Of a DNA stretch of 64,000 nt, positions 56,442-64,000 are shown piece by piece. The position numbers were made by a program, and so were the translations under genes. Origin of the DNA: Flexivirga endophytica (GTDB lineage: Bacteria > Actinomycetota > Actinomycetes > Actinomycetales > Dermatophilaceae); the NCBI RefSeq assembly GCF_014640635.1, contig NZ_BMHI01000008.1, positions 62,001-126,000 on the forward strand, read 5' to 3'. Under the pieces are notes generated by a model. The model worked only from the letters and a program-made list of their open reading frames with translations, did not search any database and was not told the DNA's origin. How positions within the stretch are numbered: position 1 is the first letter of the stretch; each line of letters begins with the position of its first letter.

Positions 56442-57073
56442 TGCGCGCATCCCGAGCGGTCGTCCTGTCCGCGGCCGCCCTGTTGACCCTTGGCGTTGCC
56501 GGCTGCAGCGACGACTCGCCGTCCACCGTGACCTCCTCGGCCGGCAGCAGCTCCGCTGCCGTCCCGTCATCGGGAACATCGAGCGCCAAAGGCCCCTCCG
56601 CCGCGGACGCGGCGATCGCGAAGGTCATGGGCTCGAGTGACAAGCTGCCGGTCCTCGCGACGAGCCGGGGCTCACTGAAGGCGAGCGGTGGTTCGTCGAC
56701 CGTGGTGGCGGAGATACTTCAGGTGATGAGGTCGCCCCAGGCGACCCGGGTCACCTGGCGGCTCAAGAGCGCCTCGTCGACGACGGCGAACACCAAGTCG
56801 TTCCAGTTCGCCCGGCCGCCGCTCTTCGACACCCGGCTCCTCGGCCTGGTCGACCCTAAGACGAAGTCGACGCTGCACCCCTACACGTTCGTCCCAGCCG
56901 GCGGGAACGGCTTGGACAACGGCTGTGCCTGCAGCAGTCTCCCGGACTCGGTCAACGCCGCTGGCACCGTGCTGTATGCCGTCCTGCCGCCGCTGCCCGT
57001 GGGCACCTCATCGGTGAACGTGACGCTGCCCGGCTTCACGACGATGACCGGTGTGAAGGTGAGCTCGTCGTGA
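56441..57073 (+). CDS. Putative lipoprotein 1 of the pilus locus
   Basis: About 210 aa. Lipobox LGVAGC after a hydrophobic signal, then a Ser-rich linker and an outside domain with two cysteines in NGCACS. Not recognised otherwise. It overlaps the OmpA-domain gene and the next lipoprotein by a few bases, so the three are co-translated. Role at the pilus base is inferred from location only. Confidence 0.8.
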   Translation: MRASRAVVLSAAALLTLGVAGCSDDSPSTVTSSAGSSSAAVPSSGTSSAKGPSAADAAIAKVMGSSDKLPVLATSRGSLKASGGSSTVVAEILQVMRSPQATRVTWRLKSASSTTANTKSFQFARPPLFDTRLLGLVDPKTKSTLHPYTFVPAGGNGLDNGCACSSLPDSVNAAGTVLYAVLPPLPVGTSSVNVTLPGFTTMTGVKVSSS

Positions 57074-57705
57074 AACGGCTGCTCGGCATTCCGGCCGCTC
57101 TGGGGGTCATCGTGCTCGCCGCCGGATGCGGCGGGGGATCGAGCGACACCCCGGCGTCCGTGACACCGTCCACGTCGCTGCCACGCTCGGCGGCGAAGGC
57201 GACGAAGCCGATCTTCCCGCCCTCGTCCGGCCCCGCCGGTGCGGACCGGGTCACCCACGGCCCGGTGTCGATCGCGATGCCGTCGACGTTCGACAAACAG
57301 GGTGACGAGGTCAAGCAGAGCAAGTCGACGACCGTCACCTACGCGTCGTCCCGCCGCGAGGGGAAGCAACGGGTCGCGATCGGCATCACCTGGTCCGCCT
57401 CCGAGCACACGAAGTCGGCCAAGCAGGAGGCGCAGGCCTTCCGCGGGCAGTTGCTCGACGTCGAGCACGTCAAGGACCTGCGGATGGTGCGAGTGACCTG
57501 GCCGGGGCTGCGTGACGCCTACCAGTTCGCCTACACCGATCACAACGTGTCGCCGGGCATGCAGACGCTGGTCCTGATGGGCACCACCAGCACCGGGCAG
57601 TACGTCTCCGTGACGGCCAAGGCGCCGCACGCACTGGCCGATCCACTCGACGTCGACGCTATCTGCGGCTCATTGCGCACGGGTGCGGCAACAGACGACA
57701 GCTGA
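57070..57705 (+). CDS. Putative lipoprotein 2 of the pilus locus
   Basis: About 211 aa. Lipobox VLAAGC at residues 15-20, Gly/Ser/Thr linker, then an alpha/beta domain with HGPVSIAMPSTFDK and a closing DVDAICGSL, similar in outline to LpqN/DUF-type actinobacterial lipoproteins. GTG 57070 overlaps the previous stop (GTGA). Function unknown. Confidence 0.82.
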   Translation: MKRLLGIPAALGVIVLAAGCGGGSSDTPASVTPSTSLPRSAAKATKPIFPPSSGPAGADRVTHGPVSIAMPSTFDKQGDEVKQSKSTTVTYASSRREGKQRVAIGITWSASEHTKSAKQEAQAFRGQLLDVEHVKDLRMVRVTWPGLRDAYQFAYTDHNVSPGMQTLVLMGTTSTGQYVSVTAKAPHALADPLDVDAICGSLRTGAATDDS

Positions 57706-57774
57706 ATCAACGCATTCGTGCAAATTGACGATCGACGCAAAGGTGCTCACGAATATCCGACGGCATACACAAAG

Positions 57775-57811
57775 AAAGGTGACCGCCTCCTGAATGGAGA
57801 CGGTCACCTTT
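57775..57811. terminator. Two-way terminator between lipoprotein 2 and pilin 2
   Basis: AAAGGTGACCGCCTCC pairs with GGAGACGGTCACCTTT, 5-nt loop, one mismatch. The A-run on one side and T-run on the other allow termination in both directions between convergent genes. Confidence 0.85.
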
Positions 57812-57825
57812 CGGCTTGAGGGTGT

Positions 57826-58035
57826 TCAGCCACCGATGCCGGTGATCTTGGTGATGGCGGAGGTCACCTTCGTGCCCAGCGCGGTGCCGTTACCGAAGGC
57901 GGTCACGATGGCCATGACCAACAGGGCGGCGAGGGCGATCATACCGACGTATTCCAGGGTTCCCTGGCCCTTCTCGGCGCGGTTCTCGAAAGCGTGGGCG
58001 AGACGGATCCGGGTGGAAACAAGTGCACGAGTCAT
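57826..58035 (-). CDS. Flp/Fap-type (type IVb) pilin 2
   Basis: 69 aa. Leader with basic residues, site KGQGTLEYVGM and helix IALAALLVMAIVTAF. Closely related to pilin 1 but on the other strand, with a longer leader. Ribosome site GGAGAAG before ATG 58035. Possibly the major pilin because it has a strong ribosome site, its own terminator and a long AT-rich leader. Confidence 0.92.
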   Translation of the reverse strand: MTRALVSTRIRLAHAFENRAEKGQGTLEYVGMIALAALLVMAIVTAFGNGTALGTKVTSAITKITGIGG

Positions 58036-58278
58036 TGGTCTTCTCCTTGATTAATTCATCGGGAAGTTTTGTTCCCGTCCCCCCTCGGGGAATTTGTTTT
58101 CCTGATGAAGAAAACATTAGGCGAGTGCGTTATTTCCCGGCAGGGCCTGCAGGCCCATTCCCGGGCCCATCTGTGCGACCGATCGCACTGGGCCCGAGGG
58201 CCGTCCTCACGTCAGCGTCGCGCTGGAGGCGCGCATCCAAGGTGACGGTGGTCGACGGGAAGATGAGGAACGAAATCT
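58036..58278 (-). promoter_or_regulatory. AT-richer leader of pilin 2 and gap before the response regulator
   Basis: The first ~110 bp upstream of pilin 2 are clearly AT-richer than the surroundings and hold a small hairpin (GGGAA-N6-TTCCC). TAATGT on the minus strand near 58118 may be the -10. No gene in the rest. Confidence 0.4.
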
Positions 58279-58956
58279 TCACGTCAGCCACAGAGACACG
58301 GCAGCAGAGCGGGTGGTGACACCGAGCTTGGCGAAGATGTGGTTGACGTGGTTCTTGACGGTCTTCTCGGCGAGGAAGAGCTTGCCGGCGATGTCGCCGT
58401 TGGCCAGGCCGGCGGCGATGAGATCCATGATCTCCAGCTCGCGGCGGCTGAGGCAGTAGACATCGTGCCGACTCGTGTCCGGCAGCGGTGCCGATGAGGT
58501 GAGGGCACTGTGGACGGCGTCGATCGCCGGCTGGGACAGCACCGATCCGCCCTGGGCGACCGACCGGATCGCGGCCGACAGTTCCTGCGGCGAGAACGCA
58601 CCGTGCACGAGATAGCCACGCGCGCCCGCGGTGAGTGCGCCGCGTATGACGTCAGGGGCGTCGGAGTACGTCAGCATCAGCACCTTGGTGATCTCGTGGA
58701 CGTCCTGCGCGACGCTGATCCCGTCTGCGAACGGCATCCGGACGTCGACCAGCGCGACATCCGGGAGTTCTCGCCGGATCAGGCTGATCGCCGCACGCCC
58801 GTCGCCGGCCTCGCCCACCACTTCGAGCGAGGCGTCGACCTCCAGCATGTTGCGCAGTCCGACGCGGATGATCTCGTTGTCGTCGACGACGGCGATTCGT
58901 AGGTGGTTGGTGCCGGGGACCGTGTGCTCCGGTCCGCCGGTGTCCGTGGTCGTCAT
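58279..58956 (-). CDS. LuxR/NarL-family response regulator of the Tad locus
   Basis: 225 aa. Receiver domain with VVDDNE, phospho-acceptor Asp in VALVDVRMPFADG and Lys-region GARGYLVHGAFS (His replaces the usual Lys-Thr). GerE helix-turn-helix LSRRELEIMDLIAAG and EKTVKNHVNHIFAKL. Partner of the kinase encoded 16 bp upstream; with the pilus genes on both sides it probably controls pilus expression. Confidence 0.92.
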   Translation of the reverse strand: MTTTDTGGPEHTVPGTNHLRIAVVDDNEIIRVGLRNMLEVDASLEVVGEAGDGRAAISLIRRELPDVALVDVRMPFADGISVAQDVHEITKVLMLTYSDAPDVIRGALTAGARGYLVHGAFSPQELSAAIRSVAQGGSVLSQPAIDAVHSALTSSAPLPDTSRHDVYCLSRRELEIMDLIAAGLANGDIAGKLFLAEKTVKNHVNHIFAKLGVTTRSAAVSLWLT

Positions 58957-58972
58957 GACGGCAGGTGCTCCT

Positions 58973-60148
58973 TCATCTGGGCAGGGAGAGCTGGACGGTG
59001 GTGCCCCGCGGGGCACCACGTGCGATGGACAAGGAGCCGTGGGCGGCCACGGCACGCTCGCGCATGCCGAGCAGGCCGAACCGCTTGCGTTTGACCGCCC
59101 CGGCGAAGCTGTCGGTGAAACCGACCCCGTCGTCCTGAATGCGCAGGGCGATCTGTTGCGCGTCACCGGAGAAGACCACCTCGACCGTCTCCGCGGCCGC
59201 GTGCCGGTGGACGTTCTCGAGGGCCTCGGCGAGCACCGCCAGCACGACCTCGCGCTCGCGGTCGCCGACATCGGCGACACCTTCGCTGCTGGTGTGGACG
59301 GGTATGCCGGTCGTCTCGGACCACTCCCGGCAACGCTCGGTGAGCACCTCGACGAGCGGCCGGTCGCTCTGGTGGGTGCGCAGGCCGACGAGAATCGCTC
59401 GCGCCTCCTGCGCGCCACGTTCCGCGTGCGCCGCCAGGTCGGCCGCGAGGGTGTTCGCCCGATGCGGGTCCTGCTCGATCCAGTGCGGCAATGACGTTGC
59501 GGTCAAAGCGATCCCGTGCATCGTCTTGCCCAGCGAGTCGTGCATGTCGCGTGCCAGCCGCGCTCGCTCGTCGGCGGCCGCGCGATCGCCCTGCACGCGC
59601 TGCAGTTCGACGAACATCTCGGCCAGCTGCCGCGTGCCGTAGCTCATCGCGAATCCGATGCCGGCCATCGCGAGGTAGACGAACGGCACTCCGACCGTTG
59701 CGATGTATGGCGCCCCGGTCAACCCCGTGTGCGCTTGCACCGCGCTGAGGTAGCCCAGTTCCAGGACCAACAACAAGGGCATTCCGACGAACCAGGGGAA
59801 GAGCGCACCGATGAGCAACGCGGTGGGGAAGGTGGCGAGCAGCAGGACGTTGTCCGGGCCGGAGGCCGAGATCATGATCGTCACCACGCCGACATCCAGC
59901 ATCGCAAGCGCCGGGTGACGCCGCAGCCAGCCGATCCCGTCGACGCGGTCGGTCACGCCCACGAGGGTCAGGGCCGCGAGCAGCAGTGCCCACACCCAGA
60001 AGCCGGCGCTCCGACTGCCTGAGACCGACGCCGAGACGGCGAGCACGAGTGCCGCGAGCCTGATGAACAGGGCACTGCGCACCACCGTGCGGAACAATCG
60101 ATTCGACAGTGGCGCAGCCGGATTCAGATGCTCAACCAAGGAGACCAC
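58973..60148 (-). CDS. Sensor histidine kinase (HisKA_3) of the Tad locus
   Basis: 391 aa. About five or six membrane helices to residue 175, then dimerisation helix ARLARDMHDSLGKTMHGIA with the phospho-accepting His, and the ATPase part with LAEALENVHRHA, IQDDGVGF and GLLGMRERA. The start region overlaps the tadC end by 17 bp, so it belongs to the tad operon. Confidence 0.9.
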   Translation of the reverse strand: MVSLVEHLNPAAPLSNRLFRTVVRSALFIRLAALVLAVSASVSGSRSAGFWVWALLLAALTLVGVTDRVDGIGWLRRHPALAMLDVGVVTIMISASGPDNVLLLATFPTALLIGALFPWFVGMPLLLVLELGYLSAVQAHTGLTGAPYIATVGVPFVYLAMAGIGFAMSYGTRQLAEMFVELQRVQGDRAAADERARLARDMHDSLGKTMHGIALTATSLPHWIEQDPHRANTLAADLAAHAERGAQEARAILVGLRTHQSDRPLVEVLTERCREWSETTGIPVHTSSEGVADVGDREREVVLAVLAEALENVHRHAAAETVEVVFSGDAQQIALRIQDDGVGFTDSFAGAVKRKRFGLLGMRERAVAAHGSLSIARGAPRGTTVQLSLPR

Positions 60149-61034
60149 TCAGATCGGCATCGGAGCCGATCACGATGCCGACGAGCACCATGATCAGCAC
60201 GGCGGGCACGAGGATGAGCGACGTGACCAGCGTGATCTGCGGAGCGGCGCGGGCCGCCTTGCGGCGCATCCGCTGAGCGGACTCACGTCGCATGTCCGAC
60301 GCGATGGTGTTGAGCGTGTCGGCCAGGGGCGCACCCAGTTCCTCGGACTGCAGGAAGGCCGCGACGAACTGTGTCATCGATGCCGCAGCGTTGCGTTCCT
60401 TCAGGCCGGTGAAGGCCTGCCGGATGCTGGCGCCGTTCTGCAACTGTCCGAGCACGATGGTGATCTCGTCACCCAACGGTCCGCCGAAGCGCTCGCCGAC
60501 CCGTGCCAGGGCGGGCCGGAAGGCCACGCCTGCCTTCACCGTCACCGCGAGGATGTCCAGGAAGTCGGGCAGGTTGTTGTCGATGGCCTCACGTCGTTTG
60601 CGGCGGGCACCACTCAGGCCTCCGAAGGTCATCAGCAACGGCACGCCCAGGGGCGCGAGCGCCATCAGGAGGTTGCCCTGGCCGAGGAAGATCAGGCACA
60701 GCGGCAGCGTCAGGAGGTACCACATGACGAGTCGCCGCAGGAACGAGTCGATCGTCATACCGTTCGGGCGGCCGGCCTCGTTGATGCGGCGCTGCAGGTC
60801 GGCCGTCCGCTTCGGGCCGAGCGCCCGGCGGACCGCCGGGACGAAACGGGACGCGAGCTTCTCCAGCGGCCGCAAGCCCTTGGCCTCGTCCTGCTGGGCG
60901 CCGCGCAGCAGGACCAGGTCCTCGACCGCGAGTCCCTCGGCGGCGTCGGAACGCAGCCAGCGGTAGCCGACCAGGAAGACGACGAAACAGGTGGTCACCG
61001 CGAGGCCGGCCCACAGGGGCATGAAGTCGTTCAT
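60132..61034 (-). CDS. tadC: Tad inner-membrane platform protein TadC (T2SSF domain)
   Basis: 300 aa. Helices at about residues 8-24, 105-140 and the last 40 residues surround a T2SSF domain (NLPDFLDILAVTVKAG, GGPLGDEITIVLGQLQNGAS, FLQSEELGAPLADTLNTIASDMR). Partner of TadB in the assembly platform. Its start overlaps the tadB stop (ATGA at 61031). Confidence 0.92.
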   Translation of the reverse strand: MNDFMPLWAGLAVTTCFVVFLVGYRWLRSDAAEGLAVEDLVLLRGAQQDEAKGLRPLEKLASRFVPAVRRALGPKRTADLQRRINEAGRPNGMTIDSFLRRLVMWYLLTLPLCLIFLGQGNLLMALAPLGVPLLMTFGGLSGARRKRREAIDNNLPDFLDILAVTVKAGVAFRPALARVGERFGGPLGDEITIVLGQLQNGASIRQAFTGLKERNAAASMTQFVAAFLQSEELGAPLADTLNTIASDMRRESAQRMRRKAARAAPQITLVTSLILVPAVLIMVLVGIVIGSDADLSGLLG

Positions 61035-61963
61035 GGTTCGATCCGGGTGATGCGACGAATGAGGAAAAGCCCGAGCCCGTAAAGGCCACCGGCGACGACC
61101 AGGGCGACCTGGCCGAAGGGCGACGTGGTCATCTTCTCCACGGTGCCGGAGTTGATGGTGTTGAGCATGACCAGCATCAGCAGACCCATCGCAGCCACCA
61201 TGTAGCCGGTGAGGGTCGCCTGCGCGAGCGTGGTGCGGATCTCCCGGCGGGTCTCCTTGCGCGCCTCGAGCGTGTCGGCGATGTCGCGCAACGAGGTGAC
61301 CAGCGAGCCACCGCTGCGGGAAGAGACGAGCAGCGTCGAGACCAGCACCTGGATCTCGCGGGAGGGCAGCCGATCGTGTATGCCGGTCAGGCCGTTCTCC
61401 AACGAGTCGCCGAACTGCATGGCCCGGGCCACCCTGGACAACTCCTCCGACGCCGGCTCGGCGAGCTCGTCCGACGCGAGGGAGACAGCCGTGCGGATGG
61501 ACAGCCCGGCACCGGTGGCGTTCGCCAGCACCCGGGCCAGTTCGGGCATCTGCAGGATGAAGGCCTCCCGGCGCCGTTCACGTGCTCGGCGCAGGAACAC
61601 ACGGAGGCCTTGCACGGACAACGCGAGTCCGAGGATCCCGAAGGCGGGCGCGAGCAGCTTGTCGAGGATCAGAGCGACGAGGAACGCGGCCGCAGTGGAC
61701 AACAACACGACCTGCAGCGGCGATCGTTTGATGCCGGCGAGAAGCAGATGGGTGGTGACCCACTGGCCGGGACGGGTCCGTCGGAAACGGGCGTCGAGGG
61801 CGCTGAATCCGCTGGTCTGCGGCGCGTCGTCCTCGGCGAGGATCAGGTCGTGCAGCCGGGCTCGTTCGCTGAGGACTCCCGCGATGTCGCGGACGCCTGC
61901 GACGAAGACCGCGGCGACGAGCAGGGTCGCACCCAGGAGGAGGACCGGACTGTTCGTCGTCAT
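61031..61963 (-). CDS. tadB: Tad inner-membrane platform protein TadB (T2SSF domain)
   Basis: 310 aa. N-terminal helix, two helices near residues 88-125, T2SSF domain (MPELARVLANATGAGLSIRTA, SRSGGSLVTSLRDIADTLE), two final helices. ATG 61963 overlaps the tadA stop. Order tadA-tadB-tadC is standard for Flp pili. Confidence 0.92.
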   Translation of the reverse strand: MTTNSPVLLLGATLLVAAVFVAGVRDIAGVLSERARLHDLILAEDDAPQTSGFSALDARFRRTRPGQWVTTHLLLAGIKRSPLQVVLLSTAAAFLVALILDKLLAPAFGILGLALSVQGLRVFLRRARERRREAFILQMPELARVLANATGAGLSIRTAVSLASDELAEPASEELSRVARAMQFGDSLENGLTGIHDRLPSREIQVLVSTLLVSSRSGGSLVTSLRDIADTLEARKETRREIRTTLAQATLTGYMVAAMGLLMLVMLNTINSGTVEKMTTSPFGQVALVVAGGLYGLGLFLIRRITRIEP

Positions 61964-63315
61964 TGCGCCACCTGCATTCCGTCCGGCAGGCGCTCCCCGG
62001 TCGACTCCAGTCGATCCCGCAGACGCGCGGGAGCGGAGCCGAGGACGAATCCGCCGGGCGCCGAGCCCGATCCCGCGACGGTGGGGTCCCATCGCATCAG
62101 CGAGTGCAGCCGGAACGGCGCGTCATACTCGGAGACGACGTAGTCGCACGACACGACACGACGAGCGCCGTCCGAGCCGCGCTGGAGCTGGACGATCACG
62201 TCGACCGCCTGGTTGACCTGTTCGTGCAGCGCCTGGAACGGAATCTCGACGTCGCTCATCGACGCCAGCGTCTGCAGCCGGGTCAGCGCGTCGCCGGCGG
62301 TGTTGGCGTGCACCGTCGTCAGTGACCCCTCGTGGCCGGTGTTCATCGCCTGCAACATGTCCAATGCCTCGCCGCCACGGCATTCGCCGACCACGATGCG
62401 ATCGGGACGCATGCGCAGTGAGTTGCGGACCAGCTCCCGGATGGGCACCGCGCCGCTGCCCTCCACGTTTGCCGGCCGGGTCTCCAGCCGGATGACGTGC
62501 TCCTGTTCGAGGGACAGCTCCGCAGCGTCCTCGATGGTGATGATGCGCTCGTGGTCGGGGATGAACGCGGACAGCGCGTTGAGCATCGTGGTCTTGCCGG
62601 AGGCCGTGCCACCGGACACGATCACGTTCAGTCGTGCCTGCACGCACCGGCGGAGGAACTCTGCGGTGGTCTCGTCCAGCGTTCCCCGGGCGAGGAGTTC
62701 GCTGAGACCGTAGGCCTTCGGGAACAACCGGATCGTGACCACGGGGCCGTTGAGTGCGAGCGGCGGGAGCACCACGTGCACGCGGGCGCCACGCGGCATA
62801 CGAGCATCCGGCGGCAACCGCGCGTCGACCATCGGATTCGATTCGTCGACCCGACGGTTGACGGTCGAGACGATCCGGTCGATGGTCTGCACCAGCTGCT
62901 CCTCGCTGGAGAACGCCGAGGGGAGCCTCTGCAGCTTGCCGAAACGCTCGACATACAGCTCGTGATGGCCGTTGATCATGATCTCGCTGATCGTGTCGTC
63001 GGCGAGGAGCGGCTCGAGCACACCGAGCCCGACGGCCTCGTCGACGACTCGGCGGACCAGCTGATTGCGCTGCCGGGAGCTGAGGATCAGTCCCTCGCGG
63101 GAGACGAGATGCGCCATGACCCGCTCGAGACGGACCCGCCGTTGCGAGGCGTCCATCCGGCTCAGTTCGCCCAGGTCGATCTCCTCCAGCAGGATCGCCT
63201 TGAACCTGCGGATCACCGCTTCGTCGGCGTCATCGACGGGTGTGGCTTCGCGACGTCCGGCCCGCGGGGCAACCGCGTGGCGTTCGTCCGATGCGGTGGA
63301 GAAGTGGCCCCTCAT
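61960..63315 (-). CDS. tadA: Tad secretion ATPase TadA/CpaF
   Basis: 451 aa hexameric ATPase that powers pilus assembly. N-terminal domain with ISEIMINGHHELYVER; Walker A is GGTASGKTT (about residue 235; Ala replaces the usual Gly), Asp box and Walker B follow (IITIEDAAEL, RIVVGECRGGEALDMLQAMNTGHEG in pieces), and His box TTVHAN. Start and stop overlap both neighbours. Confidence 0.95.
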   Translation of the reverse strand: MRGHFSTASDERHAVAPRAGRREATPVDDADEAVIRRFKAILLEEIDLGELSRMDASQRRVRLERVMAHLVSREGLILSSRQRNQLVRRVVDEAVGLGVLEPLLADDTISEIMINGHHELYVERFGKLQRLPSAFSSEEQLVQTIDRIVSTVNRRVDESNPMVDARLPPDARMPRGARVHVVLPPLALNGPVVTIRLFPKAYGLSELLARGTLDETTAEFLRRCVQARLNVIVSGGTASGKTTMLNALSAFIPDHERIITIEDAAELSLEQEHVIRLETRPANVEGSGAVPIRELVRNSLRMRPDRIVVGECRGGEALDMLQAMNTGHEGSLTTVHANTAGDALTRLQTLASMSDVEIPFQALHEQVNQAVDVIVQLQRGSDGARRVVSCDYVVSEYDAPFRLHSLMRWDPTVAGSGSAPGGFVLGSAPARLRDRLESTGERLPDGMQVAQ

Positions 63316-63650
63316 GGCATCACGACCGTCTTGCTGACGTCGTGCAGCGGCAGCACGCTCGTCCGGGGGATGTGCACCGTGACGGTGGCTGCATGGTCCG
63401 GGCCGTGGACGGTGACCTTCGCCGGACCGATCCCGGACGGGAGGGACCGGCGGGCCGCGGTCGTCGGGTCCTGACCCAGCGAGTAGGCACGCGCAGCGGC
63501 GCGTGCGGCGGACTCCGCCGCGTTCGCCGTGTATGCCGCGGCGACGAACTGCAGGACCATCGAGACGACGAGGGCGACGAGCGGCAGCAGTCCGACGATC
63601 TCGATGCTGGCCACGCCACGGTCCCGGCGAGCCGGTGCGTGACGGCTCAC
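63312..63650 (-). CDS. TadE-like pseudopilin 1
   Basis: 112 aa. Short basic leader, RGVASIEIVGLLPL (processing-type motif with Glu), one helix, and ANAAESAARAAARA, followed by a small beta domain. GTG 63650 overlaps the upstream gene's stop (GTGA); ribosome site AGGAAC. Likely minor pilin processed by the prepilin peptidase, which is not in the window. Confidence 0.88.
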   Translation of the reverse strand: MSRHAPARRDRGVASIEIVGLLPLVALVVSMVLQFVAAAYTANAAESAARAAARAYSLGQDPTTAARRSLPSGIGPAKVTVHGPDHAATVTVHIPRTSVLPLHDVSKTVVMP

Positions 63651-64000
63651 GGTTCCTGCACCACCTTGCGCGTGGCGTCGATCGACCACGGCCCGGACAG
63701 CACGCCGGGCACGAAGATCGGCACCTTCACGTGCACGTGGACGACGCCGTCGGCCGGTGCCTTCGAGCTCGGGTCCACGGACATGCCGTCGCGGAAGTAG
63801 CTGGGGACCTTCTCGTATGCCGTCGGTCCGGGCGCCTGACCCATCGACGCCTGACGCGCGGCGGCGTCGGCGGCGTGCGAGGCGTAGATGGACGACATAC
63901 CGACCAGCGCGATCTGCCAGAGGAAGACGCAGACCAGCAGGATGGTGGGCAACAGGCCGACCGTCTCGATGCTGATCTGGCCAGATTCGGCGCCGGACGG
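63647..64000 (-). CDS. TadE-like pseudopilin 2, 5' end beyond window
   Basis: The frame is open to the window edge and reads SGQISIETVGLLPTILL, the TadE motif, then a helix and HAADAAARQASMG. The true start lies outside. C-terminal part is a small soluble domain. Same layout as the following gene, so the two are probably paralogues. Confidence 0.85.
   Translation of the reverse strand, partial: PSGAESGQISIETVGLLPTILLVCVFLWQIALVGMSSIYASHAADAAARQASMGQAPGPTAYEKVPSYFRDGMSVDPSSKAPADGVVHVHVKVPIFVPGVLSGPWSIDATRKVVQEP

Overview
The window is a high-GC, gene-dense chromosomal segment from an actinobacterium. Gene order from groES-groEL through sigD, an anti-sigma gene, guaB, guaB3, a ChoD-like GMC oxidoreductase and guaA is, from memory, the same as in Mycobacterium tuberculosis (Rv3418c to Rv3396c). 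Other traits (Tad pilus locus, DUF222/HNH gene, SURF1, PspC kinase) fit Micrococcales, perhaps Dermacoccaceae or Intrasporangiaceae. The family placement is a guess from gene content, not a proof.

Layout. 0-1.6 kb: end of a Ktr/Trk potassium system. 1.6-1.9 kb: a repeat block. 2-3 kb: a second-type PRPP synthetase. 3-7.4 kb: two copies of a two-gene module for membrane-anchored exported proteins of unknown function. 7.5-9.7 kb: groES-groEL behind a double CIRCE element. 10-13 kb: sigD, rsdA-like anti-sigma, guaB. 13-16 kb (minus): secreted phosphodiester glycosidase and acyl-CoA synthetase. 16-18.9 kb: an MFS pump behind a SoxR-like box, then guaB3. 19-22.3 kb: aldehyde dehydrogenase and GMC oxidoreductase, coupled. 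22.5-25.2 kb: surf1, DUF3817, guaA. 25.4-29.4 kb: PAP2 phosphatase, LPG-synthase-like membrane protein, PIG-L deacetylase, GT4 glycosyltransferase. 29.4-33.3 kb: a PspC/LiaF-like envelope-stress system (membrane protein, sensor kinase, LuxR regulator). 33.5-38 kb: DedA, serine hydrolase, exonuclease III, RibD-like reductase, GNAT. 38.2-40.9 kb: an accessory patch with a frameshifted DUF222/HNH gene, an NTF2-like gene and long non-coding stretches of lower GC. 40.9-46.7 kb: DUF2804, TetR/MFS pair, TfoX-like protein, PcrA helicase. 46.8-51.8 kb: M23 peptidase, PadR-regulated ABC exporter. 52-54.3 kb: sucCD. 54.4 kb to the end: a Tad (Flp) pilus locus with two pilins, TadE/G-like proteins, an OmpA-domain protein, lipoproteins, a two-component system and TadA-TadB-TadC.

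Genes that work together: groES-groEL; sigD with its anti-sigma; guaB, guaA and guaB3 in guanine nucleotide metabolism; the GT4/PIG-L/LPG-synthase-like set, probably in glycolipid or lipid-linked sugar assembly; the three-part PspC stress system; sucC-sucD; and the Tad machine. Several genes have a -10-like hexamer 6-8 nt before the start codon, suggesting leaderless mRNAs.

The least explained signals are the duplicated A-B module at 3-7.4 kb, three families of structured intergenic repeats built from direct and inverted arms, and a strong excess of the pentamer GTATG/CATAC among AT-containing words.
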